DNA of 40,262 bases from JBBRNH01 sp038230415 (GTDB lineage Bacteria; Bacteroidota; Bacteroidia; Cytophagales; Spirosomataceae). Both the position numbers and the translations under genes were made by a program. Below the pieces are notes generated by a model. The model ran no database searches. It was given only the letters and a program-made list of their open reading frames with translations, and was not told the origin of the DNA. This document shows, one piece after another, positions 23,624 to 31,375 of the stretch. The stretch lies in the NCBI GenBank assembly GCA_038230415.1, contig JBBRNH010000049.1, forward strand, positions 1 to 40,262, given 5' to 3'. The stretch's first letter is position 1, and every line of letters begins with the position of its first letter.

Positions 23624-26164
23624 TCACTTCGTCACCATAAACGCCGTTGCCGAACAGGTCGTGCCGCCCTCATTGGTGAGGCAGAGCGTACCATCCACAA
23701 CCCCCGCCGGCACGGTGATAATCAGTGTACTGCCCGACACCCGAAACACCGCTGACACCACCACCCCGCCCGATTTTCCGGTGCCGAACTGCGCTTTGGT
23801 TACGGTGGTCAGGTTTTGGCCCGTCACCGTGACCTCCGTACCAACCAGCCCCGTTGCGGGCGAGAACGCCGTGATTTTGGGCGGTAACAACACATTAAAC
23901 GTGGCAGTGGTGCAGGTTTGCCCACCGTCGTTGGTCAGGCAAATCGGGCCGTCGGTGGCATCTGCCGGAACCGTAACAACGAGCGAACTACCCGACACCC
24001 GGAACGGGGCCGGAGCCACGCTACCCGTAAACCGAACATCGGTAACCGTAGCCAGATTTTGTCCGGCAATGGTAATCGTAGCGGCAATGCTGCCCGACGT
24101 GGGCGAAAACGACAGCCCGGCGGGTGGCCGCAGCACCGTAAAATTCTGGCTTGTGGTAACGGCATCGGCGGTATTCGTCACCCGAAGCGGGCCGGTCTGG
24201 GCATCGGCTGGCACCACCACAATCAGATTACTGCCCGACAGCCGAAACGGGGCCGACCCCAAACTGCCCGTAAACCGCACATCGGTAACGCTGGCAAGAT
24301 TTTGACCCGACACTGTGATCTCGGCTCCCACTTTACCCGACGCGGGTGCGAAGGTCACGTTGGCCGGGGGGCGCAACACGCTGAATGTCTGGGTGGTGGT
24401 GAAATCGCCCGCACCGTTGGTGAGCCGGATGGTGCCATTCTGGGCATCTGCCGGCACGGTCACGATCAGGTTAGTAGCCGACACCCGGAACGTGGCCGAC
24501 CCCGCGCTGCCCGTAAACCGAACGTCGGTAACGTCGGTCAGGTTCTGGCCGGTAATGGTGATGTCGGTACCAAGTTTGGCTGATTTCGGAGAGAAATCAA
24601 CGCCAGAAATCAACCGAAGGGGCGTAAAAGCATCGGTAATTGTGAGTTCACCGGCATCGTTGGTGATGCGGATGGGGCCGGGCTGAGTCTCGGTCGGGAC
24701 TTTCACCCAGATTTCAGCATCGGTATTTTGCCCGTCGAACGCGGCTCCGGTGCCGGTGCCGGCAAAGACTACGCTGGCGTTTTGCAGCCACTCGCCTTTG
24801 ATAACCACCCGGCTGCCAACCAACGCTTTTTTGGTAAAATCGGTCACAATGGCTTTCAATACCACCGTTATCGGCTTAGCCGACGTGCCGGTTCCGGCGC
24901 GGTTCGTAACCGTTATCACGCCACTGACCGCATCGGCGGGGACGTTGACTTTGATGCTGTTGTTCTCGATGAACGACGAAATCGAGGTGGCTTTTCCGCT
25001 CACGGTTACGGCGGTGATGCGGTTCAGGTTCTGGCCCGTGATCGTGATTTCGCGGTTGCGGGCCGTTCGTTCCGGGGTAACAACGAGATTGGCGGGCGGC
25101 ACAATAAACAGCAACGCCTGCTGACTAATGGCCGTGCCACCAATGCTGCCGATGGTGAGCGGCACCTCGCCCGCCGTTGGTCGTTCGGGAATCGTAATCT
25201 CAAGCTGATTGTCGCTGATGATTCTGAACGGCGCGGGCAAGCCGCCAAACGTGGCACTCGTAATGTCTTTGAACGCCCGGCCCGTCACCACGATTTTATC
25301 GCCTTTGATGCCTTCGGTTGGGTTCAGGCCGCTGATGGCCGGGGCAAACGCAATCAGCAGACTGTCGGCACTGGTAGCCAAGAGCTTATCAAAAACGGTA
25401 ACGGTAATCTTGCCATTACTGGCCCCCGGCGGCACCAAAAACCGGATTTCAGTGTCGGTAACGCGGGTTTGGGTAGGGTCAACGGGCAGGCCGTTGACCT
25501 TTACCGCGCCATCGGTCAGGTTGCGGCCCTGCACTACCAACTCAGTGTTTGGTTGCGGGCGTTTGGGCGAAAAGCCGGTGATAACGGGCGTTCCGGCGAT
25601 GATAAAATCGCCGGACGAAGCCCCGCCCTCGGTCTCCACAGTAAGCAGTTGCGGGCCGCGCCGGGCATTGACGGGTACGGTAACGGTTAGGCTTTGAGGG
25701 GTGGCCGTAACAACCGGCGCGACCGTTGTCCCGAACTTAACGGTTTTGAGTTGATCTAAAAAGTCGCCCTGCAACACAACCGGCGTACCGGGCAGCCCAT
25801 TGCCGGGCGACACGGCGGTGAGTGATGGCATAGGCTGCAATACCGTGAAGGCCACCGGGTCGGAGATGCCTTCGGGCGTGGCAACGCGCACCTGCGTGGG
25901 GCCAACGGGCATCCGGGGAATCACGATTTTTATGGATTGGTCATTTTTGGCGGAGACAATGCCGTTCACAAACGTACCCGACTGCCCCAGCGATACAATC
26001 GGCTCGCTGCCAAACTGTGACCCGTTCAGCGTTACTTCGCGCCCGATACGTTCGGCAGTTGGCGTAATTTGCAGCAGTTCGGGCGGGAATTTTGTGACCC
26101 GGCAACCCGCCAGTCCCAGGAGAGCAACGAGCAGGAAAGCCGAAAAAAAACGGAAATTTGTCAT
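23624..26164 (-). CDS. IPT/TIG-repeat surface lipoprotein
   Basis: An 846-residue lipoprotein with a signal peptide and lipobox ending LLGLAGC (Cys21). It is followed by about ten IPT/TIG immunoglobulin-like repeats of ~80 residues, each opening like ITGFSPxxGxxGTEVTVTGQNL and closing with VTVPADA...G.I.LTN. The last four repeats (residues ~510-846) are much more alike than the first six, with near-identical blocks such as TDVRFTGS and GQNLxxVTDV. At the DNA level these give a ~242-bp periodicity between 23.9 and 24.6 kb. It is probably anchored in the outer membrane, facing outward, as an adhesin or glycan-binding stalk; ligand unknown. The start is 51 bases from the divergent enoyl-CoA hydratase gene. 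Confidence 0.88.
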   Translation of the reverse strand: MTNFRFFSAFLLVALLGLAGCRVTKFPPELLQITPTAERIGREVTLNGSQFGSEPIVSLGQSGTFVNGIVSAKNDQSIKIVIPRMPVGPTQVRVATPEGISDPVAFTVLQPMPSLTAVSPGNGLPGTPVVLQGDFLDQLKTVKFGTTVAPVVTATPQSLTVTVPVNARRGPQLLTVETEGGASSGDFIIAGTPVITGFSPKRPQPNTELVVQGRNLTDGAVKVNGLPVDPTQTRVTDTEIRFLVPPGASNGKITVTVFDKLLATSADSLLIAFAPAISGLNPTEGIKGDKIVVTGRAFKDITSATFGGLPAPFRIISDNQLEITIPERPTAGEVPLTIGSIGGTAISQQALLFIVPPANLVVTPERTARNREITITGQNLNRITAVTVSGKATSISSFIENNSIKVNVPADAVSGVITVTNRAGTGTSAKPITVVLKAIVTDFTKKALVGSRVVIKGEWLQNASVVFAGTGTGAAFDGQNTDAEIWVKVPTETQPGPIRITNDAGELTITDAFTPLRLISGVDFSPKSAKLGTDITITGQNLTDVTDVRFTGSAGSATFRVSATNLIVTVPADAQNGTIRLTNGAGDFTTTQTFSVLRPPANVTFAPASGKVGAEITVSGQNLASVTDVRFTGSLGSAPFRLSGSNLIVVVPADAQTGPLRVTNTADAVTTSQNFTVLRPPAGLSFSPTSGSIAATITIAGQNLATVTDVRFTGSVAPAPFRVSGSSLVVTVPADATDGPICLTNDGGQTCTTATFNVLLPPKITAFSPATGLVGTEVTVTGQNLTTVTKAQFGTGKSGGVVVSAVFRVSGSTLIITVPAGVVDGTLCLTNEGGTTCSATAFMVTK

Positions 26165-26215
26165 TCAGGAAACGCCCGCTACGGGCAGAAGTTACGGTAA
26201 AATTAACGCTTTCGC

Positions 26216-26971
26216 ATGGAAACCGGAACCATTCAGACCACAACCACCAACTCGGTCACCACCATTACGGTCGCCCATCCGGCCAGTAACGCCCTGCCCG
26301 GCGCGTTGCTGCGGCAATTAACGCAGGCCATCGAAGCTGCCGGACAGGCTACTGATTCAACGATCATTGTGCTGCAATCGGGCGGAGAGCGGGCGTTTTG
26401 CGCCGGGGCTAACTTTTCAGAATTAGCTGCCATCGAAACGCCGGAGCAGGGGCAGGTGTTTTTTTCGGGATTCGCCGGGGTCATCAACGCCTGCCGACGC
26501 TGTCCCAAACTGATTATTGGGCGAATCCAGGGCAAGGCCGTTGGCGGGGGCGTGGGGCTGGCTGCGGCTACCGATTATTGCATTGCTACTACAGCGGCTT
26601 CGGTTCGGCTGAGCGAATTACTCATCGGCATCGGGCCGTTTGTGGTTGGCCCCGCCATCGAACGAAAAATCGGGCTGGCGGGGTTTTCGCACCTCACGCT
26701 CAACCCCGAAACCGCGTTTCCGGCAAGCTGGGCCGCCGAAAAAGGACTCTATAATCAACTCACCGATACGATTGCGGGGTTAGATACTGCCGTTCTGCAA
26801 AAAGCTGCTGAACTCACAACGTATAACCCCGATACCCTGCATGAACTGAAACGGGCGTTCTGGCACGGCACCGACCACTGGGATAAATTACTGGCTGACC
26901 GGGCCGCAACGAGCGGGCGATTGGTGCTGTCAGCAGCGACAAAGGCGGCAATTGCGCGGTTTAAGGCGTAA
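26216..26971 (+). CDS. Enoyl-CoA hydratase/isomerase family protein
   Basis: A 251-residue crotonase-fold enzyme. The CoA/oxyanion-hole blocks are AFCAGANFSEL (60-70) and GKAVGGGVGLAAATDYCIAT (106-125), and the acidic residue Glu134 lies in RLSELLIGIGPFVVGPAIERKIG. Of the two glutamates used by typical hydratases, the first (in GGGxE) is replaced here by Val113 and only the second is present. This resembles a Bacteroidota subgroup often labelled methylglutaconyl-CoA hydratase, which would point to leucine breakdown, but I cannot confirm that. Cytoplasmic. It faces away from the lipoprotein gene and is followed by a Uma2 gene 54 bases later. Confidence 0.87.
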   Translation: METGTIQTTTTNSVTTITVAHPASNALPGALLRQLTQAIEAAGQATDSTIIVLQSGGERAFCAGANFSELAAIETPEQGQVFFSGFAGVINACRRCPKLIIGRIQGKAVGGGVGLAAATDYCIATTAASVRLSELLIGIGPFVVGPAIERKIGLAGFSHLTLNPETAFPASWAAEKGLYNQLTDTIAGLDTAVLQKAAELTTYNPDTLHELKRAFWHGTDHWDKLLADRAATSGRLVLSAATKAAIARFKA

Positions 26972-26999
26972 AATGGATGCGTCTTTGCCCTATTTTTCC

Positions 27000-27007
27000 T
27001 ATTTTTG
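27000..27007 (+). promoter_or_regulatory. Candidate -7 box of Uma2 copy 3
   Basis: TATTTTTG matches TAnnTTTG and lies 18 bases before the ATG at 27026. A TTTG at 26984-26987 is only 12 bases upstream, too close for a normal -33 element, so this is weak. Confidence 0.3.
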
Positions 27008-27025
27008 ACAAAAGAACGCCACTCA

Positions 27026-27637
27026 ATGCCAGACACGCTGAATACGCCCCGAACCCGAAAAATACGCCCGCAACCCCGGCGCGTATCGGTGGAAGCCTAC
27101 ATTCGGGCCGAAGAGAAAGCCCTGACCAAACACGAATTTCATAACGGAATTATCGTACCGATGGCCGGAGCCAAGCTACCGCATAATTTGCTGGCTCAGA
27201 AAGCGGCATCGCTGATCGAAAATTTCGTGGAAGAAAATAACCTGACAGTGAAGGTCAGCAATAGCGATACTAAAATCCGTATCGAACGGGTGAATAAAGT
27301 TGTGTATCCTGACGCGGTGGTGATTTGTGAAATCCCGGACTTTTATCAAAACCGACAGGATATCATTACCAATCCGCTGCTGGTAGTCGAGGTTTTATCA
27401 TCGTCAACGGGAGACCACGACCGAACCACCAAATTTGAATGGTATCGAACACTCGCTTCGTTTCGGGAATATGTGCTGATCCATCAAGACCAAAAGCACG
27501 TATCGGTGTTCAGCAAACAACCCGACCATACCTGGCTCCTGCGCGATTATGACGGTGACGACGTGGCCGCCATCCTGTATGCGATAAACGAGTGTCCGCT
27601 ACCCCTGAAACGGCTTTATCGGAATGTGGCGGTTTGA
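27026..27637 (+). CDS. Uma2-family PD-(D/E)XK protein, divergent copy 3
   Basis: A 203-residue Uma2 protein starting MPDTLNTPRTRK at 27026; a TTG start at 27005 is less likely. The basic N-terminus is followed by VSVEAYIRAEEKALTKHEFHNGIIVPMAGA, then the putative nuclease residues Asp in VVYPDAVVICE, Glu in LLVVEVLSSSTG and Lys in DRTTKFEWY. It is only distantly similar to copies 1 and 2, so it is not part of that recent duplication. No methylase or transposon gene is beside it. It precedes the AAA+ ATPase gene by 133 bases on the same strand. Cellular role unknown. Confidence 0.87.
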   Translation: MPDTLNTPRTRKIRPQPRRVSVEAYIRAEEKALTKHEFHNGIIVPMAGAKLPHNLLAQKAASLIENFVEENNLTVKVSNSDTKIRIERVNKVVYPDAVVICEIPDFYQNRQDIITNPLLVVEVLSSSTGDHDRTTKFEWYRTLASFREYVLIHQDQKHVSVFSKQPDHTWLLRDYDGDDVAAILYAINECPLPLKRLYRNVAV

Positions 27638-27770
27638 GGTAGTTGCTGCGTCAAACCATTTGCGGTTCACGTCTGTTAAAGATTATGTACAATGAAGCAT
27701 CTGCACCGGATATTGGTAGAACTTTATTCGGTGTGGCTCCGGCATTGTTGGTTATAATTAACGCCATCCA

Positions 27771-29303
27771 ATGAGTTATCACAACCTGAAATCACGCGAA
27801 CTTCTTGCCATTGCTACCCTCGGCGGTCTGAAAGCAGCCGGGTATGCACCGCGCTCTATTAAACAGGAGCTGCGGGAAAATCTGATCGAAAAAATCCGGG
27901 CCAAAGAATCCGTCTTTCCCGGCATCTGGGGCTACGAAGACACGGTAATTCCCGATGTCGAACGCGCTATTCTGTCCATGCACCACATCAACCTGCTGGG
28001 TTTGCGTGGTCAGGCCAAAACCCGGATTGCCCGTCTGATGGTCAACCTCTTAGACGAGTACATCCCCGTTGTAGCCGGTTCTGAACTTAACGACGATCCG
28101 TTGCATCCCCTGTCTCGCTTTGCGCTGGATAAAATTGCCGAACATGGCGACAACACGCCCATCTCGTGGATGCACCGCGCCGACCGCTACACCGAAAAAC
28201 TCGCTACGCCCGACGTATCGGTGGCTGACCTGATCGGCGACGTTGACCCCATCAAAGCCGCAACGCTTAAACTGCCGTATTCTGACGAGCGCACGATTCA
28301 CTTCGGGCTTATTCCCCGCTCGCATCGCTGCATCTTCGTTATCAACGAGTTACCCGATTTGCAGGCCCGGATTCAGGTATCGCTGTTTAATATTTTGCAG
28401 GAAGGCGATATTCAGATTCGGGGTTTCAAGCTGCGGTTGCCGCTCGATATTCAGTTCGTCTTTACGGCCAACCCCGAAGATTACACCAACCGGGGCAGCA
28501 TTGTTACGCCGTTGAAAGACCGGATTGACTCGCAGATTGTGACCCACTACCCGAAATCGCTCGAAATCGGTAAGAAAATCACGATGCAGGAAGCCGTTGT
28601 GAAAGACGGGCAGAAGCTGGCGGTGAAAACCAATGACCTCATCACCGACCTAATCGAGCAAATTGCCATCGAAGCCCGCGAAAGCGAATACGTGGATTCT
28701 AAGTCGGGCGTGTCGGCCCGGATGACGATTTCGGCCTACGAAAATCTGCTGTCTGCCGCCGAACGCCGGACGCTGCTCAACGGCGAAAAAGAAACCTTCG
28801 TCCGCATTGCTGACCTGTACGGCGTGGTGCCGGCCATCTGCGGCAAGGTCGAATTGGTGTATGAAGGGGAGGTAGAAGGGCCGGTGATTGTGGCGCAAAA
28901 CCTGATTGGGAAGGCCGTCAGAAACCAGTTTTTGCAGTATTTTCCGAATCCCGAAAAGGCCAAGAAAGACAAGCGCGGTAACGTGTATCGTAAAATCACC
29001 GACTGGTTTGGCGATGGCAACACGATGGATATGCTCAACGACCTCACCAACCGCGATTACGAAGCCCGGCTCCGCACGATTGACGGTTTAGACGATCTGG
29101 TTGATGCGTTTCACGACCGCCTGAGCCGCCCCGAAAAGCTGTTTATGATGGAGTTCGCGCTGCACGGCGTGGCCGAACATTCGCTCATCGGCAAGACCCC
29201 GATGGACACCGGGCAGCAGTTTAAAGACCTCCTCGGCTCGATGTTTGACCCCAACAGTAGCTTTGGTGAGGACGATGACGACGATACCGGAAGCCCGTTT
29301 TAA
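27771..29303 (+). CDS. MoxR/ChlI-like AAA+ ATPase
   Basis: A 510-residue AAA+ protein resembling the magnesium-chelatase ChlI subunit and often called sigma-54-interacting regulator or magnesium chelatase in databases. Walker A is GLRGQAKT (77-84, Lys83). The Walker B strand CIFVINELPDL has Asn192 where Asp is usual, followed by Glu193. Sensor 1 is TANPEDYTNRG (Asn234), and Arg251 in LKDRIDSQ is a likely arginine finger. The C-terminal part is helical and ends in an acidic tail (GEDDDDDTGSPF). No sigma-54 interaction motif (GAFTGA) or HTH is present, so a transcriptional role is doubtful. Expected partner: the VWA protein at 21390-22496. Confidence 0.88.
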   Translation: MSYHNLKSRELLAIATLGGLKAAGYAPRSIKQELRENLIEKIRAKESVFPGIWGYEDTVIPDVERAILSMHHINLLGLRGQAKTRIARLMVNLLDEYIPVVAGSELNDDPLHPLSRFALDKIAEHGDNTPISWMHRADRYTEKLATPDVSVADLIGDVDPIKAATLKLPYSDERTIHFGLIPRSHRCIFVINELPDLQARIQVSLFNILQEGDIQIRGFKLRLPLDIQFVFTANPEDYTNRGSIVTPLKDRIDSQIVTHYPKSLEIGKKITMQEAVVKDGQKLAVKTNDLITDLIEQIAIEARESEYVDSKSGVSARMTISAYENLLSAAERRTLLNGEKETFVRIADLYGVVPAICGKVELVYEGEVEGPVIVAQNLIGKAVRNQFLQYFPNPEKAKKDKRGNVYRKITDWFGDGNTMDMLNDLTNRDYEARLRTIDGLDDLVDAFHDRLSRPEKLFMMEFALHGVAEHSLIGKTPMDTGQQFKDLLGSMFDPNSSFGEDDDDDTGSPF

Positions 29304-29410
29304 ACAGTGATAAGTGATGAGTGATGAGTGAAGAATAGCTGACGCGAAAGCAATATTCATCACTCAGCACTCTTCATTCATCACTCATAAACTCATAAAC
29401 TCCTCACTGT
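29304..29410. repeat. Heptamer-repeat palindrome with CTGACGCGAA core upstream of ribD
   Basis: ACAGTGA (29304-29310) and TCACTGT (29404-29410) are exact inverted ends. Inside are 7-base units AGTGATA, AGTGATG, AGTGATG, AGTGAAG on the left and the reverse types (CTTCATT, CATCACT, CATCACT) on the right. The centre CTGACGCGAA (29339-29348) equals that of the element at 17081-17180. It ends two bases before the ribD start codon, so any ribD transcript from upstream would carry this structure in its leader. Confidence 0.7.
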
Positions 29411-29412
29411 AT

Positions 29413-30399
29413 ATGTCCCGCGCCCTTGAGTTAGCTACTTTGGGGCGCGGTTTTGTATCGCCAAACCCGATGGTGGGCTGCGTGATTGTGCATGGCGACG
29501 GGGCCGATGCCCGCATTATTGGTGAGGGCTGGCACCAACGACATGGCGAAGCCCACGCCGAACGGAATGCCATTGCTTCCATCAAGCCGTCTGATAATCA
29601 ACTGATTGCTGACAGTACGGCCTACGTTACGCTCGAACCCTGTTCGCATTTTGGCAAGCAACCGCCCTGCGCCGATCTGCTCATCGAGAAGCGCGTCGGG
29701 CGGGTGGTGGTCTGCAACCCCGACCCGAATCCGTTGGTGGCCGGGGGCGGTATCCAGAAACTCCGCGATGCCGGAATTAGGGTTGAAACCGGACTACTTG
29801 AGGCAGAAGGTCGCTGGTTGAACCGACGGTTTTTTACGTTTATGGAACAGCAACGGCCCTACGTAATTCTGAAATGGGCCGAAACTGCGGACGGTTTCAT
29901 TGGCGGAACCGATAAACAACCCGTCGCCATCACGGGGCCAGTGGCGCAACGCCTGAACCACCGCTGGCGCACCGAAGAGGATGCCATTTTGGTTGGCACG
30001 ACCACGGCCCTGACCGACAACCCCCGCCTGAACGCCCGACTGTGGCCGGGCCGCAATCCCACCCGCATTGTGCTTGACCAACACCAAAAACTGCCCGCGT
30101 CGTTGCATCTGTTCGATGGGACACAGCCCACCATTCGCTTCACCGATGCGCTATTGCGCCCCTTCACGCTGCTGCAATTGCTCACCGAGTTGCACCAACT
30201 CGGTGAGCAGTCAATGATTGTAGAGGGTGGGGCCGCCACGTTGCAAGGCTTTATTAACGCTGATTTGTGGGACGAAGCCCGGATTTTCCGTAGCCCAAAC
30301 CGATTGGGAAACGGCACAAAAAGTCCCGAAATTCACGGAGAAACTATTGACAGACAGCCCGTTGGTGCTGATGAACTGCGCGTAATCCGGCGCAGATAA
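29413..30399 (+). CDS. ribD: Bifunctional riboflavin deaminase/reductase RibD
   Basis: A 328-residue RibD that deaminates the pyrimidine intermediate of riboflavin synthesis and then reduces its ribose side chain. The deaminase zinc site is HAE (48-50, in GEAHAERNA) with Cys77 and Cys86 (EPCSHFGKQPPC); GRGFVSPNPMVGCVIV precedes it. The reductase domain starts near residue 140 (RPYVILKWAETADG), with TGPVAQRLNHRWRTEEDAILVGTTTALTDNP and the glycine-rich MIVEGGAATLQGF. It begins right after a heptamer-repeat palindrome; the N-terminus (MSRALELA) is a few residues shorter than in many relatives. No FMN riboswitch was seen upstream. Confidence 0.95.
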   Translation: MSRALELATLGRGFVSPNPMVGCVIVHGDGADARIIGEGWHQRHGEAHAERNAIASIKPSDNQLIADSTAYVTLEPCSHFGKQPPCADLLIEKRVGRVVVCNPDPNPLVAGGGIQKLRDAGIRVETGLLEAEGRWLNRRFFTFMEQQRPYVILKWAETADGFIGGTDKQPVAITGPVAQRLNHRWRTEEDAILVGTTTALTDNPRLNARLWPGRNPTRIVLDQHQKLPASLHLFDGTQPTIRFTDALLRPFTLLQLLTELHQLGEQSMIVEGGAATLQGFINADLWDEARIFRSPNRLGNGTKSPEIHGETIDRQPVGADELRVIRRR

Positions 30400-30499
30400 T
30401 CCGGGGCAGCATCATCCGGCAATACGCTGTTTACGGTATCAGTATTTTTTGGCACCGTCGGTGCTTTCTATTCATAGACACGAACCAACCGAAACCCGT

Positions 30500-31324
30500 A
30501 TGGAAGCTACCGCGCAAACCGCCCCGATGCCCATCCCAATCCCCGTTGCTGCCGCCGTTGGCGCGGGGTTGCAGATGCCAATGCCCAAACAATTTGCTAC
30601 CGTTGCCGAAGAACGGCAGCACCGCAAAGTGCAGTTGGCCGGGGCGTTCCGGCTGTTTGGCAAATACGGCTTCGGCGAGGGCGTGGCCGGTCACATCACC
30701 GCCCGCGACCCCGAACGCCCCGATCATTTCTGGGTCAATCCGTTCGGGATGTCGTTCAAACACATCCGGGCTTCTGATTTGGTGCTGGTAAACCATCACG
30801 GCGAGGTGGTTGAGGGCAACCGGGCCGTGAACCGGGCGGCTTTTGCCATTCACTCGCAGGTACACGCGGCCCGCCCCGATGCCGTTGCTGCGGCCCACAC
30901 CCACTCGATTTATGGCCGTGCCTGGGCTTCGCTGGGCCGACGGCTTGACCCGATTACGCAGGATTCGTGCGCGTTTTATAACGATCACGGTTTGTTTGAC
31001 GACTTCACCGGCGTGGTCAGCGAAACCGAAGAGGGCGCACGAATTGCGCAGGCGTTGGGGCCGCACAAAGCCGCCATCCTGCAAAATCACGGGTTGCTCA
31101 CCGTCGGCCAAACCGTTGAAGAAGCCGCCTGGTGGTTTATCACCATGGAACGAACGTGTCAGGTGCAGCTCTTAGCCGAAGCAACCGGCCACACACCCCG
31201 AAAAATCTCCGACGAGGTGGCCGCGCAGACCTACAAAACACTCGGAAACCCGATAGCGGGCTGGTTTCAGTACCAACCGTTGTGGCAGGAAATCTCGCGG
31301 GAGCAGCCCGATTTGTTTGAGTAA
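30500..31324 (+). CDS. Class II aldolase/adducin-family protein
   Basis: A 274-residue protein from the ATG at 30500 (a TTG at 30449 is less likely). A ~30-residue Ala/Pro/Met-rich leader (MPIPIPVAAAVGAGLQMPMP) comes before the aldolase fold and is not a normal signal peptide. Zinc ligands are His133 and His135 (AAHTHSIYG) and His197 (ILQNHGLLTVG); GEGVAGHITARDP and HFWVNPFGMSFKHI are other conserved blocks. These enzymes split or epimerise sugar phosphates or decarboxylate; several members with this pattern are of unknown substrate. It has a 100-base gap after ribD and is followed by an exported protein 51 bases later. Confidence 0.87.
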   Translation: MEATAQTAPMPIPIPVAAAVGAGLQMPMPKQFATVAEERQHRKVQLAGAFRLFGKYGFGEGVAGHITARDPERPDHFWVNPFGMSFKHIRASDLVLVNHHGEVVEGNRAVNRAAFAIHSQVHAARPDAVAAAHTHSIYGRAWASLGRRLDPITQDSCAFYNDHGLFDDFTGVVSETEEGARIAQALGPHKAAILQNHGLLTVGQTVEEAAWWFITMERTCQVQLLAEATGHTPRKISDEVAAQTYKTLGNPIAGWFQYQPLWQEISREQPDLFE

Positions 31325-31375
31325 AGTTTGCCACCGCCCCTAAGCTGTGGCTTGTCCGTGAAACAACCGCCCGTT

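Noticed and set aside
24728..25690. 320-codon plus-strand frame opposite the TIG lipoprotein
   Set aside because: A shadow of a repetitive GC-rich gene. No motif; the minus-strand product has signal peptide, lipobox and repeats.
27685..27774. A 29-codon frame (MYNEASAPDIGRTLFG...) whose stop overlaps the AAA+ start as ATGA
   Set aside because: Frames of this length are common by chance, it has no motif, and its start lacks any ribosome-binding or promoter signal. The overlap alone is not enough to call a gene.
29304..29412. FMN riboswitch upstream of ribD
   Set aside because: The sequence is made of heptamer repeats with none of the conserved RFN-element blocks, and ribD is alone.
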